64,000 bases of DNA from Planococcus citri (taxonomy: Eukaryota; Arthropoda; Insecta; Hemiptera; Pseudococcidae): positions 70,643,469-70,707,468 of the forward strand of contig NC_088677.1 in assembly GCF_950023065.1 (NCBI RefSeq), in the 5' to 3' direction. Under the pieces are notes generated by a model. The model was given only the letters and a program-made list of their open reading frames with translations, had not been told where the DNA came from and did not search any database. The translations under genes and the position numbers were made by a program. Position 1 is the stretch's first letter. The number at the start of each line of letters is the position of its first letter. Below, in pieces: positions 22,173 to 34,114 of this stretch.

Positions 22173-22730
22173 ATGATCACCAATTTTTTTTTCACTTTAT
22201 TTATCATCATTGCTGTTTGTTGTTTGTTTCATGTTTTTTAATATTTTTTAAGACCTAAATACCTCCGGCAGTTGATCCGTCATTATTTGTTATGTTTTTT
22301 TCATTTTATTTTTTTTAGAAGATATATGCTGCGAAGAAAGACGCGATCTTTTAAAACAATTACCGCGACGTTGTCGATGGAAAGAGCATCTTGCATACAT
22401 TTATTGTCGTATCCGGCAACAACATAACACGGTTCAAACCATCAATGTCGAATACAGCTGGCAAATTGTCAATTACTTATTATCGGTTTGGTGTACAACT
22501 TGAAGTTACAAGCACCTTCTCGGTACCTATCATTCATGTAGCTCTGCAACACACAGAACACATAGTAAATAATTACTAATGAGGTGCCATAATTGAGGTG
22601 CCATAATTGAAGGAACTGTGAGTTAGCCTTTTGCCTTCGGCTTTTTTTCTCAAAAGTTTTTTTTGTTAGATATAAGACTTCTGTGCATAATTTTCTTTTC
22701 TTTAAATGATACCAAGAATTATAATTTCAG

Positions 22731-22968
22731 TTCATACCAATCGTATATGCGCTCCTCAAATGCAAAACTGCAGCAATTTACCGGGGGTTATTTCAGGAAG
22801 TGCAGGCAGAATGTGATTGGTATCCTGGGAGAATTAAAACCGATTTTGAAACTGGAGTTATACAAGCTCTCAGAGAAGTAATTAATAAAATAAAATTTTC
22901 TTTTCAGCAATATATTTGTGATTTTGCCTTTGCTAAATCGGTTAATTTATCTGTATTTATATTATAGT
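22731..22968 (+). pseudogene. MULE-type transposase fragment
   Basis: After an acceptor (AATTTCAG at 22730) a 79-codon frame reads PIVYALLKCKTAAIYRGLF, then IKTDFETGVIQALREV. This is the middle of the MULE (Mutator-like) transposase DDE domain: the P(L/I)VYALL...KT...Y..LF block and the second acidic motif (TDFE). The sequence after ALREV (shared with 18935-18990) is non-canonical. The N-terminal DNA-binding part and the third acidic residue are missing, so it cannot be active. Confidence 0.6.
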
Positions 22969-23406
22969 GGGACTACTGTTAGAACAGTAAAGGAAGAGAA
23001 CAATAAAGAAGCGATAAAAATACAGAACTATACTACAGTACCAAAACAACTGTACCAAAATCAGCACATAGCAAAAATACAACCATTGCAGAAAAAGATA
23101 GAAATTAGTACCAGCAACATTCGCCGAATTATAAATGAAGATGAAGATGATGATACTAATACAGAGGAAGAACTAAAAGACAATGAAGGAAATGTGATTG
23201 ACATTAACCCAGGCCTAAGACCAAAACAAAGAAAGAAATTAATCAGATTCCTAAAACACTACAAACATCTGTTTACTACAGACCCACTAAACATAGTCAG
23301 AGCAAATACAAGAGAGTACAAAATGAATCTACTTGACGACACTCCAATTGCCAGTAGAGGCTACAAACTATCTCTAGTTGAAAGAAGAGAGATGAAAAAA
23401 TTATGA
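22965..23406 (+). pseudogene. Ty3/gypsy pol fragment (linker and start of RT)
   Basis: The open frame encodes an acidic linker, then PKQRKKLIRFLKHYKHLFTT and a DTPIASRGYKLSL block. These are the conserved lead-in to a gypsy reverse transcriptase (F..VF/LF, then P...R.Y.L). It stops at TGA 23404-23406 before any catalytic motif. A sister fragment with the wording PVASRGYKLA is at about 58190. Confidence 0.65.
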
Positions 23407-23875
23407 TTGAATGCTTTTTGTCATTATCGATAAAATAATCCCATGCAAAAAATCCTCTGAATTTAAAATTGAAAAATTAATCCCTAGCCTCTTGGACCTC
23501 TTTAGAAAAAAGCGGAATGCCACCCAACGATCTTGACAAAATTATAATTAGAAATGTTTCAAAAATACTCAACCCTAAATGGCAAGCTTTCACATATTTT
23601 TATTTATTTTTCCAACATCATTATAGGATTTTTAGCATCGAAATAAAAAATCAGTCTCGTGAGTTCAAGAACATTTCTCTGATACAAAGATAATTTATAC
23701 AACAATATAAAGCTAAAAACAATGCGAACTCAACTGGTAGAGATTTAGCCAACAGTATCAGAAATTTTATTTGTAGAACTGTAGCAAATGTAAGTAAGTA
23801 TGTGTGTATTTTTTCAATTTATAAATATAATTTATGGTAATAAGGTAATGTATTGTATTTTGTTATATGTTACAG

Positions 23876-24187
23876 TTTGATTCCGTAAATGAGGCTAATA
23901 ATCTCGGTATAAAGGAAAACGAATTGGATTCTGTGCAATCTACAGATTTCTCAGAAAACGGATCTTTCATCCAATATTCTCCTATTGATGGTGGCGATAT
24001 CAGTGATCTCGTATCATTAAAAGATAATTCAGAAGAAGTGGTATCTACATCCTCCTCGCCACAACATTTTAATTTCGATTCACATGCAGATACAGTCAAA
24101 ATTCTGTCAAATGCTGTTGAAGTTTCTTCTCAATTACTTGGTTTATATGAGAGTGAAATAAGTAAAATTGACAATGAATTAAAAAAG
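23876..24187 (+). CDS. Exon-like acidic segment, unrecognised
   Basis: Bounded by an acceptor (GTTACAG) and a donor (AAAAA|GTAAGT), open throughout for about 104 codons. Ser/Glu/Asp-rich with a helical C-terminus (DTVKILSNAVEVSSQLLGLY). Upstream, 23520-23785 has protein-like text with stops and a donor near 23790. No domain recognised; possibly an exon of a duplicated host locus. Confidence 0.35.
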
Positions 24188-24633
24188 TAAGTTTAATTAA
24201 TGTACCTGCTACCTTTCTTCTCTCAATACCCTGCAGTTGGAGGTACAGTGTGGTTTTACAATGAACCAAAACCACCTCAGTTAACTATGTGTAACGAGTA
24301 TTATTAAAGATAGGAAACTTCGTGGAGCTACATTTTGGCGTGCAGTGAATAACAAATTTGTTACGAATACAAAAAATTCAAGTTTTTTAAAAATAACATT
24401 TTTTGTTTCTGATTCAGAATTGCACTGGTCGATTGCAGTAAAATTTTCAATAGTACGCAATCCAGAATGAAGCACGAAAGAAACCATCATCCTGATGTAG
24501 TCACAATTTAATAATAAAATGGATAAATACAGATAATTAATTAGCAGATATTTATATTTCCAAATTTTCGTATTTCATTATCATTACTTTTCAGCTCAAC
24601 GATGTGGCAATGGATGTCTATTTAATGTTGTGC

Positions 24634-25380
24634 TTTAGACCATGCTCTTTCCTAAGGATTTTTCTTTTATTAATAGAATCACGTTTGTGATGAGAAGAAA
24701 AGTCACGAGGAAGATAAAATATGTGGAGCTGATAAAGCTGCCTGCAGAACTGTCAAAGCATACAGTGGAGTATATGAGCCGTGAGTGTGAAAATTATGTA
24801 AGTAGGTATTGCCTATATCTATGTACCTATTTGGTTTTTCATTATTTTTAAAAGTTGTTGTATGTATTTTTGTGCAGGGGAAGTAAGTACAGGAAAAGCC
24901 AGAGGAGCTGTTACCCATCATCAAGATGCTACAGTTGCCCTTGGCTGATTCGAATCCGATACTTTTGTATGTCGGACGGTGCCTCTTCCCATATTAATCA
25001 ACCAGGCAGTATGTGCTTTTGGAGATGTATGAAGATACTCAGGTCACAGAACATCCAGTGACCCGGGGCGAATTTTCAACATACTCTGACAGCACTCTAT
25101 CCATTCAATACCAAAAACGCGTGAATATGATTTTAGCCCCTTTTCTCCATACTATATGTAGATAGAGGAGATGTAGGTATCTAAGGCATTCTTTGAAAAC
25201 TGATTGTATCACTTTTCTTTCAGGTGTTGAAGAACCGCGAGGAGCTCTTACGTGATACGCCAGCTGGCTGCTTGGCAGTTCAGACCAAAGGAAGGCGACG
25301 ACCATGACAATGCGTGGAAAAGATATGGGTGGAGTTGGTGGACAAGAAAATTCTCGCCATGAAGGGAATGGCGGCCACAA
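24634..25380 (+). pseudogene. Unrecognised multi-exon gene, copy B
   Basis: Direct repeat of copy A (20331-21064). It keeps the first exon (from ATG 24642; donor TAT|GTAAGT at 24796), the KPEELLPIIKMLQLPLADSN block at about 24897-24990, and the last exon after 25224. A deletion around 25010 and further changes shift the frame, and the Trp-rich last exon is broken. Both copies retain intron sequence, so the duplication was at the DNA level. Confidence 0.5.
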
Positions 25381-25428
25381 CTCCCAGCCGTGTGCCTTTA
25401 AGATAAAATCAACATTATATTTTTTGTC

Positions 25429-25500
25429 ATGTATAAGATCATGATGAGTGTTGGTGCGCGCATTGTTTTAGTGGCAGCCTGCATGCTTTTCTTGGTAAGT
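25429..25500 (+). repeat. Duplicated short hydrophobic exon
   Basis: The reading KIMMSVGARIVLVAACMLFL followed by a GTAAGT donor recurs almost unchanged at 60929-61000. Directly upstream both copies share the tail of the copy A/B repeat. It looks like a signal-peptide or membrane-anchor exon of a repeated locus; function unknown. Confidence 0.4.
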
Positions 25501-25959
25501 TTATTTAAGAACTTTTTTTTTGGAAGAAGAGAAGAGATTTTACATTACCTCTTTTTTTATTTTCAACAGCTACGGAAATTGTCTTGCAAAATTTGCCATG
25601 AAATGTTGATAAATATTAATAATTGAAGGTAAGTTTGTTTTTTTATTTCTTTGTTGTTTTAATTAGGTTAACCAATTAACCATCCCTTATCATCAGTGTC
25701 GGGCAAGCGTTTAAGTGAACGCTAATTGTATTCTTAAGGAGTACAATACGACATTACGTTCATTTCGTGAAAATTATATACCTGATTTTATTATTGCGCT
25801 GGCATTCATAGAAAAATATCAAATTCTTACGAAAATTGAAACTTCCTTTGATATATAGGTACCTATCATTTGTAGAATTTGTGAACCGCTTTTAGAATTC
25901 CCAAAACTGGGTACTTCCCTCTTGCGAGAATTGAGGGTTGGTTTGTACCCCCCTCGTTT

Positions 25960-26300
25960 CTCTGTTATTCTTACCATTCACTGCAAAAGGGGTTGAGTTA
26001 TTTCCCCCCTTCATTTTTCATTTGTTATTGCTATCATTTGCTGGAAAAGGGGTTGAATTATTTCCCCCCTCGTTTTTTAAATTGTTATTGCTATCATTTG
26101 CTGAAAAAGGGGTTGAATTATTCCCCTCCTCGTTTTTCTATTTGTTATCGCTATCATTTGCTAAAAAAAAAAGGGTTGAATTATCTCCCTCCCTAGCTAT
26201 TCAAAAAAGTGTTATTGTTACAATTTGCTGCAAAAGGGGTAGAGCTGTTTTCCCCGTATTTTTTTTTTATTGTTACGTTTTGGTACAGAAGGGGTAAGTA
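25960..26300. repeat. 60-bp minisatellite, about five to six units
   Basis: Head-to-tail units of about 60 bp, each with AAAAGGGGTTGAATTATTTC, a C-run, then TTGTTATTGCTATCATTTGC. The long open frames over it exist because the unit length is a multiple of three; this is not evidence of a protein. Confidence 0.85.
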
Positions 26301-26384
26301 CCCTCCCCCCCGCTTCTATAGCAGCCATCGCCATAAGTCTCACAGTAGCGCGTCTAGATATAAAGAGATATCAGTTTGTTCTGA

Positions 26385-26860
26385 GTAAGTAGTCTTGAGG
26401 CTCCAAATGCATTATGAAAATTTAAATAAATTGGATATGATCACATAGTTTCTTAAAACCTTTCCAAGTTGGGTTTTTTAATTCCAATATTTTCATCGCA
26501 TTGCCTTTTATTAGGTACCTATTTACATTGGATAGAAATGGGAAGGATCTCGGATAGACCCGGACTGTGCCCATTCCATCCATCAAGGAAAGCATCATCA
26601 TATGTATGTGTTATTAAATTTACTCCATGCGGGTAGTTATTTGAGGGCCAATGATTGAGCTTCTGTTCGAAAATTAAGAAGTTAAAAATCAGATCTGGCG
26701 GATGTTTTTTGGATTTTCACCTGAAAGAATAGGTATATGAACCTACATATGTATTTAGCGTATTATTCTTTATTTATGTTTGTTTTTTAAGTTTTGTTGA
26801 AATTGATTTAGAGAGGGAGAGAGACCAACTGAGAGGTCCTGCAAAGAAGTGACATACATA
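26385..26860 (+). repeat. Dispersed repeat, copy 1
   Basis: About 470 bp nearly identical to 59915-60620, including CCTTTCCAAGTTGGGTTTTT, AAGGATCTCGGATAGACCCG and AGAGGTCCTGCAAAGAAGTG. No intact coding content. Confidence 0.75.
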
Positions 26861-27126
26861 TTCTCATAAGATTTTGTAACTTATTCAATCAACTCGAAGT
26901 TCATTAGGTAATTCTGAAGATTCATAATTTTCAGCACTCTTCTTCTTCAACAAAATTCGAGACAGTAATGCTAGATATCGTTAGTTCAGGTCTCTGTAAG
27001 TCAAACCATCGCTTATGTCGCTTTTTTATATCATTTTTCATTCGATTATAATCGGTTCCATCTCTGGGAATATCAAAAGCTTCTTGACTGTTGGACGTCG
27101 TCGTTGTGTTTGTATTGAAATTGAAT

Positions 27127-28371
27127 TCAGGTAAGTTTTTTTGATTTGAACAAAACCACATGAAATTTGTTGATATAACATTTGATGAAACGCTTATATA
27201 AACCGGTTAATCCAATTAATTCTAAAATTTCTTTTTCTTCAGTCAAAATACAGTCACCATCTTTATTAGTATGCTTCCTGATATATTCGGCAACTTTGCA
27301 TTTCTTTTTATCCTGTTTACAGATCAAGCCTGGTTTCAAATCGAATCCTAAATGATCAGTCTTGTCTCTGAAAAAGGTAGATTTGTTCGCATTTAATTTT
27401 AAACCATTGTCTCTTAGTATCTTGAGTATTTCAACGAGTAGTTCTAGCATTTTTTCGAATGTATCAGTTCTGAATAATAGATCATCGACGTATTTTGTAA
27501 GTCCCTCTTTATCAGGTATGATATTGTTAATTAAATTAACAAATAACGCCGAAGATACCTTTAAGCCATAAGGCAACCGGATGAATTGATATACGCGCCC
27601 ATCTACTTGACAGGCGCAATATTTTCGAAATCGATCTTCGAGAATGAGCTGCCAAAACCCTGCTACAAAATCTAATGTAGAGAAGAATTTGGCATCTGCC
27701 TCCTCAGTAATAATTCGATCTAATAAACCGGCTTCATTATAATTATTATTGTGTAAAATTGGATTTAAATCAACAGGATTTAAACATACGCGAATTTCCC
27801 CATTTTTCTTTTCATTTACCACTATGGGGTTGATATAAATTGAATTTGATGGTTCTATAACACCGGTTGCTAACATAACTTGTAATTCAACTCGTAGCTT
27901 ATCCATTAATTTCTTCGATGGGTTGAATTTTGCCCCACGATATCGAATAGTACTCATTGGAATATTAAATTCTAAAGGTACTTTATCGCCAATATATTTT
28001 CCAGGGAATTTGCTGAATACATCTTTAAATGGTTCAAGTACTTTGAAAGCGTGGTCAGCTTGCTGTTGGGTTAGTCTACCGGAACTGACAGCTTTGTGAA
28101 GATCATCTTGTAATCGTCTTACGAATATTTCTGGACCGTCATCAACTACACCTTTCGGTAACTCCCTGTATTTACGCGTTATGTTAGTTCGATTTAGTAT
28201 GGGTATAATTTTTCCATCATCTTCCAAAACAGATACTGCTCTTTTAATGTTTAATTTCTTTTCATATTCAGGTGGAGATAGAAATGGAATTGCCTCTATA
28301 TCGTGTTCTTTAGATGGTTGGCATGTTGCATACAATTTTTCGAATTCAAGATGAATACCCAATGGACGCAT
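27127..28371 (-). pseudogene. Ty3/gypsy reverse transcriptase, 414-aa open frame
   Basis: A minus-strand frame from ATG 28371 carries a complete RT palm/fingers order: a VVNEKKNGEIRVCLN block (about 184-198), catalytic Asp234 in STLDFVAGFWQL, RLPYGLKVSSALF (265-277), and YVDD at 294-297 with Asp296/Asp297. It continues into the connection region. RNase H and integrase are absent, as is a protease upstream. The frame ends at 27130 and is followed by an unrelated 76-codon frame (27161-26931). RT copies element RNA into DNA in cytoplasmic particles; here only a truncated pol remains. Confidence 0.85.
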
Positions 28372-28384
28372 GCTTTGAGCCCCC

Positions 28385-28596
28385 CGTTATAGTTATACTC
28401 ATCTATTTACCGTTATATCATTCTATTTACCGTTATATCATTATAGGTAGTTGTCATATTCGTAGGTATTATTGCTGATAGGTATTTGCTGACTAGCATA
28501 AAATCGTGTATATAAAATACTTGTAATAATTTATTATGATTCATTAAAAGGTTATTCGAAATAGTACTTCGTTAACATTGGCGCAGTCGTTATTCC
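28385..28596 (+). repeat. Partial LTR with tRNA-Ser-type primer-binding site
   Basis: TGGCGCAGTCG at 28579-28589 matches the start of the primer-binding site used by 297/17.6-type gypsy elements (tRNA-Ser). It directly follows ...GTTAACAT, a plausible LTR end. Upstream are TGTATATAAAAT (TATA-like, about 28508) and an ATTAAAAGG signal. It lies on the plus strand, opposite to the adjacent RT frame, so the two pieces come from different or rearranged insertions. The LTR start was not located. Confidence 0.5.
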
Positions 28597-28946
28597 GTTC
28601 GGTCGCTACACTTTCGTCTCCATGGTATAGGTACGCTCTACCTTTCCATAATTTTTTCGTTTTTTTTTCGCGACTTAAAATGACATAGTGCGGCGTTTGT
28701 GTCACAATTCTGTTCTTTTATTTCGTTTCGCGAATTTACGATGATATAGTTCGACGTTGGTGTACTTCTGTATCGAGAACCTATATTCCTTACTTCTGTT
28801 CGGTACACACTATTCGTGTCGCGAATTTAAAATGATATAGCCCAGTGGTCGTATATTTCAATGAGCGTGATTTTAAAATGATATAGCCCAGTGTCCGTAT
28901 ATTATCAATGAGTAATATCAGGTATTTATCCTATGATTTTTTCCTA

Positions 28947-29156
28947 CAGGGTGGACAGAAATATCGGGTACCCCTAAGAAAGTTTTTCATTAAAAATATA
29001 GGTTGGCAACGTGAAATAGATGCATATGATTGGTGAAATGTTATCTCTCCAGTCTAACAACTAATCATATGCTACCATTATTATCATTCACTGTGACCAA
29101 CCAAAGTATTTAGCAGAAAACTTTTTTAGGGGTACCCGATATTTCTGTCCACCCTG
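28947..29156. mobile_element. Tc1/mariner-type MITE, 210 bp
   Basis: Inverted ends of about 40 bp, CAGGGTGGACAGAAATATCG... at the left and the reverse complement at the right, flanked on both sides by TA (28945-28946 and 29157-29158). TA duplication and a CAGGGTG terminus are typical of Tc1/mariner superfamily MITEs. No coding capacity. Confidence 0.88.
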
Positions 29157-29266
29157 TACTTGTATTTTTTCTTTTATGATAACATTATGGTATTATTGGC
29201 TGAATAGTAGAGTAGGTCAATACACAACTTTAGTACCTTGATGATTGTCATAAATTCCTAATCCTT

Positions 29267-29828
29267 ATGCCGGCTAGTCAATCGGATTCTGAGGAACAGG
29301 GCCACAATATAAAAGAAAAATTTGTGCAATGTTCACATAGTGCGGAATTTTTAGAATTTTTTAATATCACTTGTCCAGAATTATATAAGGTCAAAGTACA
29401 GGATAGCTTATCAAGGCCACTGAGCAAAATAGAGTTTAAAAATTTACTTGCCTTTATATCAAGCTTAAGCATGTACAATAGTAGGTACCTACTTTATTGA
29501 AATTTTACAATTGATTTTTTAGGCGAGAGATTATGAAGAGTTACCTTCCGAGACGATGAATACCCCAATTGGGGCGAAAATTTCGACAACCTTATTAGAG
29601 ATTATGGAAATCTCCGTAAGTGGAACTTTTTTTTTTTTTTTTTTTTTTAAAAAAACATTTCAAAAATTTAAACAATGTTTTTTTCTTACAGGTTCTGAAT
29701 TGATACGTTATGTTAATCTACTCATTAAACAAGATTTCGAACATCAACGTGTTGACCCTGAGATGAATCCCATTTGTGCTGAATCAGTACCGGAAGAAGA
29801 GGAAGAGGAAGAGATTCGTCAAACGTAA
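29267..29828 (+). pseudogene. Three exon-like segments, unrecognised
   Basis: Segments 29267-29480 (from ATG; CSHSAEFLEFFNITCPELYK), 29523-29615 (AG acceptor, donor CTCC|GTAAGT) and 29692-29825 (acceptor TTACAG, donor AAAC|GTAAGT, acidic EEEEEE tail) look like exons. The reading phases do not chain: 29480 ends in phase 1 but 29523 opens in phase 0, and 29692 needs phase 1. Either one exon is missed or the locus is decayed. No family recognised. Confidence 0.35.
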
Positions 29829-29864
29829 GTATTTTGTGAAAGTAATGTTCATCAAAATATTGAT

Positions 29865-31100
29865 CGCAATTTTGCCATTAATTTCATAATTTCACTCTTA
29901 ACTAAAATTTCCTGTAAGGCTGCATGTGATCAATCTTTTGAAAACATAACGAAATTGAACTTCTGTTTCTTATTAGGTGGCTCCAAATTTCTCTATAGAG
30001 AGGATGGACAGGTGGTCTTTCTAATGCCGTCAATTTTCGCAAATGTTCAACTTAGTCTGAATGCAGGGAATGAAGTGATGTGGAAAAGACACTTTTCTCG
30101 ATGAGTTTTAAAAAACTAAAAATAGTTTAAGTTATATTCTGTCTGGGTACTGCGTACCACATTAAATATGTTTTAATTTAAATAAAAGCTATGCAGGTTA
30201 CATTCGTGTTTGTCCTTTATCAGGGTGTCCACTGTCCAATTTTGTTGAACCTTTTTTTAATGGCGGAGTAGGCAACCTGTTTATTTCACTAGATTTACAA
30301 ATGACTTGATTTATAGAACGGGGTCATCGCCCCAAGCGCTCGTAATTTTCTTTGTATTGTATTCTTTGTGATCTTAGGGGCGATAACAATACTGACAATA
30401 CGACTAAAAGTAAGTATTGCCTCACACAGGCCACGAGTATGTATTCAATTCTCACGACCTAGCCAGGTATTCTCAAAATGAAGGTATGCGAAACAAGTGT
30501 AATAAGGTATACTTTTCCTTCCCCTATAGGAGCCTTTATTATATATAAACGAATCATACTCTTACACTCAGAGACATCGAAAACCACATGATTGGAGAAA
30601 ATACCGAAATATACGAAAATAGTCTCAGGAGCTGTAAATAAAAGCTAATAGGAGATATTATTAAAAGATCCAAACAACACACTCAAGATATATTAAATTT
30701 ATAGGGAAGCGGATCTAAAGAGTTCACTGAAACATTTGTCATGTTCAAAAACCACTCCATTCACAGAAGGAATGCGACACATCGTCATAGCCGGATAAAC
30801 AGAGGCCCTCATAACCATTTATGCTTATTTGACGTCATTTAGATGGCAATAAATGGAATGGAGCCATAGAACCTTGGAAGGATGTATGGCCAATACGTTA
30901 CCATCAAAGATATCAATACATGAAATGAGAGAACCAACGGCAGTACTTAATTTTAAAAGTATATCACATATGGACTCCACGGGTGTTTTATGGATATATC
31001 CAAAATGTTTCCCTGTTCTAACCCAAATCGACACAAATTTACTCAAGTGGGAAGTGGAAAAATCTTGAATATCCACCATGTTGACTGGAAACAGGCTGTC
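29865..31100 (+). repeat. Composite repeat family X, copy 1
   Basis: Matches 43018-44040 along most of its length, including TTCTTATTAGGTGGCTCCAA, ACGGGGTCATCGCCCCAAGC and GAGACATCGAAAACCACATG. It also matches 33272-33835 at the 3' half. The only sizeable frame, 30853-31068, is broken in the other copies. It has poly(A)-free ends and no TIR that I could find. Nature unknown. Confidence 0.7.
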
Positions 31101-31434
31101 TCGATGAGTGTGCTATCAGCACTACTGGTATTTTGTTTTCTGAAGGGTTGTTGTAGACTTATCGATCTTTCTGTTGAAATGTCTTGGAATTTTTGTCGAG
31201 TGTGCAAAATGTATCATTTATCGATATCGTTTGTACACTCGCTCAATTTCCTTTTCCAGCCAACTGACGATTGAGGATTACTTAATTCAACTATTAATAC
31301 TGTTCTGTGTGGTTGTTATTGTGCTCATGTTTAGTGCTCTGTGAATCAATTTTTTTCTTCTTTCAAAATACTTATTTAAAACGAAAAAAAAAATGTGTCT
31401 ACCATCACGAGAAGAACTCATCAAATTTGCCTTA

Positions 31435-32430
31435 CACAGTAAGTAAGTTTTTTTCATGATTTCTTGTTTTACTTTTCTTTTCATTTTCATATAATGCAAT
31501 TCGTCATGTTGACGCTGTCTTCATATTGCATTATTTAATAGTGTAATCAACTAACGTGAGTACTTGAGATTTGTTGAAATTGTCCACAGACAGCGTTTCC
31601 AGGCGATCAACGGGAGGATGCAAAGAATCCCAAACGAGACTAGGCTACTCAGATTTGGAGTAAGCGAACGCGGAAGAATTAATATTAAAATTTTGTAATA
31701 ATGTAAGTAATCTTATTCCAATCTCCGTTTTTTATTGATTCAGTTTTTCATGATTTTTCGTCAACTTCTTTCCCTCTTGTTTCGTCATACAAATACTTAT
31801 GCTCTCTTTACAATAACATTCAATTTTTGTACTTAGGAAATTAATTTTATTTCAATATCTGTATTTTTAAATTTAATTCAATTTAAGCATTACTTCAATC
31901 ACCCTCAACACCCATGGGCTATGTTAACTTGCACCGGGAGTGGTACCCCGGGCAAGGATGCTTCGCGCTCTTCCTCCTCTTCTTCCATTTTCTTTTCCTT
32001 TGTTTTTCTTTGACTTTTCTACCCCAGTCACGAAACTCGGAGTGGGCCATGAACAACGAGGTACCTGCCTGAAATCAGATAACCCAGCGGTTTGCGGGAT
32101 GGCCGCCGTGGCTCAAGATGCCAGACTGGATATTCTTTTTAGAAGACAGATGATGCAAACAAAAAATAACCCACATAAAAATAAGTAACCTATTCAAAAT
32201 CGTCATCACGCTGACGACCATCTGTCAAACTGTCTTATGAGCATGACTCGCGTCATGCGACCAGAGAACGCACTAAGACGTTCAAAGAAATATTTTGCCA
32301 TCTTATAGGTGTCATTATTGCAACACTTATTACTGGAGGACACTGGTAATTATATCATTTTGATGAACTTATTGGTACTTACATATACTTATACCAGTGA
32401 ATGTTGGAAAATGTGTAATTAAAAATGTGT
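31435..32430 (+). repeat. Composite repeat family X, 5' module
   Basis: Shares long stretches with 38676-39290, 52830-53075 and 58920-59370: ATCTCCGTTTTTTATTGATT, TTCGTCATAC, then a short reading DARLDILFRRQMMQTKNNPH and AGGTGTCATTATTGCAACAC. The insert at 31900-32090 (GC-rich) is private to this copy. Confidence 0.6.
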
Positions 32431-32499
32431 TTCATTTGAATTATAAATTTTTATAATCATATTCACGTCATCAAATTTTTGTATTTCATTATCATTACT

Positions 32500-33835
32500 T
32501 TTCAGCTCAACGATGTGGCAATGGATGTCTATTTAATGTGCATATGGTATTTCTCTTTGTGAGTCTATGGATATGTTCAATGGCAAACTAAAAATCAAGA
32601 GAACCTTACAACCCGCAGCCAACAAAATTAAGCTCTCGTTACTTATTAGGTGGCTCAAAATTACCCTACAGAGAGGATGGACAGGTGGCCTTTCTGGTGC
32701 CATCACAATTTTGCCGTCACACTCAGTCCGAATGCAGGGGTTGGAGAGCCGTCTCAGCTGGAACCCAAAATTAAAAGATAAGAAGATCGACAACACTGTT
32801 GATGAAGAAGTATTATGCAATAGTATTGTCCAGACTTTTCGTAGCATACATTCGTAGATCCCTAGAAAACAAAAAAATTATGGCTCAAACACCAAAATTC
32901 TCGATTGATAAGTTTGGGGGGACAAAGAACGAAAATATCAAAACTTTCCTGACTATATATGATAATGCAGCAACCATTGATTCAAATGTTGAGAAACGAG
33001 CATGCGACAATTATCAAGATTGTGTGTTTCAATCGGCACATAAGGACTTCCGTACATTTCTGAACTATGAAATTAAAAACCAACATTTTGAGTTCTCTCC
33101 CCAAAAAGTTGAATATTTATGAAAATCAATTAATAAAAGAAAATCACATGACTGTAGGATGTAGGGATTCAAGTTACTGACTATAGTTACTTATTATAAT
33201 TTATAAAATATAAATGTATCAAAGAACTCAGAAGGAGTTAAATTTGAAAAAGAATATATATAATGTAAAATCAAGACGACTCAGAGACATCGAAAACCAC
33301 ATGATTGGAGAAAATACCAAAATATATGAAAATAGTCTCACGAGCTGTAAATAAAAGCTAATAGGAGATATTATTAAAAGATCCAAACAAAACGCTTAAG
33401 ATATATTAAATTTATAGGGAAGCGGATCTAAAGAGTTCACTGAAACATTTGTCATGTTCAAAAACCACTCCATTCACAGAAGGAATGCGACACATCGTCC
33501 TAGCCGGATAAACAGAGGCCTTCATAAGCATATGCTCATTTGACGTCATTTAAATAGCAATATATGGAATGGAGCCATAGAACCTACGAAGGATATATGG
33601 CCAATATGGTAACATCAAAGATATCAATATATGAAATGAGAGAACCAAACCAACGGCAGTACTAAATTTTAAAATTGTATCATATAAGGACTCCACAGGT
33701 GTTGTATGGATATATCCAAAATGTTTCCCTGTTCTAACTCAAATCAACACAAATTTACTCAAGTGGAAAGTGGATAAGATCTTGAATATCCACCATGTTG
33801 GCTGGAAAGAAGCTGTCTCGATGAGTTTCAAAAAA
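32500..33835 (+). repeat. Composite repeat family X, copy 2
   Basis: The first part (to 32850) resembles 42840-43020 and the GGTGGCTC block. The second part (33272-33835) repeats the GAGACATCGAAAACCACATG module. Between them lies a gag-like frame, described separately. It continues to 35050 with modules shared with 44098-45130. Confidence 0.6.
32880..33122 (+). pseudogene. Gypsy gag-like fragment
   Basis: An 80-codon frame from ATG 32880 reads FSIDKFGGTKNENIKTFL and later a Lys/Glu-rich helix, ending in TGA at 33120. The pattern F.G......FL..Y..A..I...... resembles the N-terminus of retrotransposon Gag capsid domains. It is short, without a nucleocapsid knuckle. Moderate confidence only. Confidence 0.4.
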
Positions 33836-34114
33836 CTAAGTTGGAGTATTTTCATCATTGCTGAAAGCTAACAATTTCCTAAGAGTAAACCACTAATAAT
33901 TTTAAAACCCTCAATTTGCGACTTTAAATGCGTCTATTTCTGTTTTCAGCATTTATGCCTCCAGCATTTGTTGAAAACGAATATTGTAGGAGAAGGTCAA
34001 TGAAGAAGTTTCATGGTAATAAAATCACGCAAAAATTTTTTTAAACCAGTGAAAAAAGAAATTAAGGTACTCGCTTCATTCGCAAACAGTGACTAATTTT
34101 ACGCAGATTGAACC

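Noticed and set aside
25938..26297. 119-codon repeat protein
   Set aside because: Translation of a 60-bp minisatellite whose unit is divisible by three.
30853..31079. Frames on both strands in repeat family X
   Set aside because: Open only in one copy; broken in the copies at 33540 and 43930, so not supported as genes.
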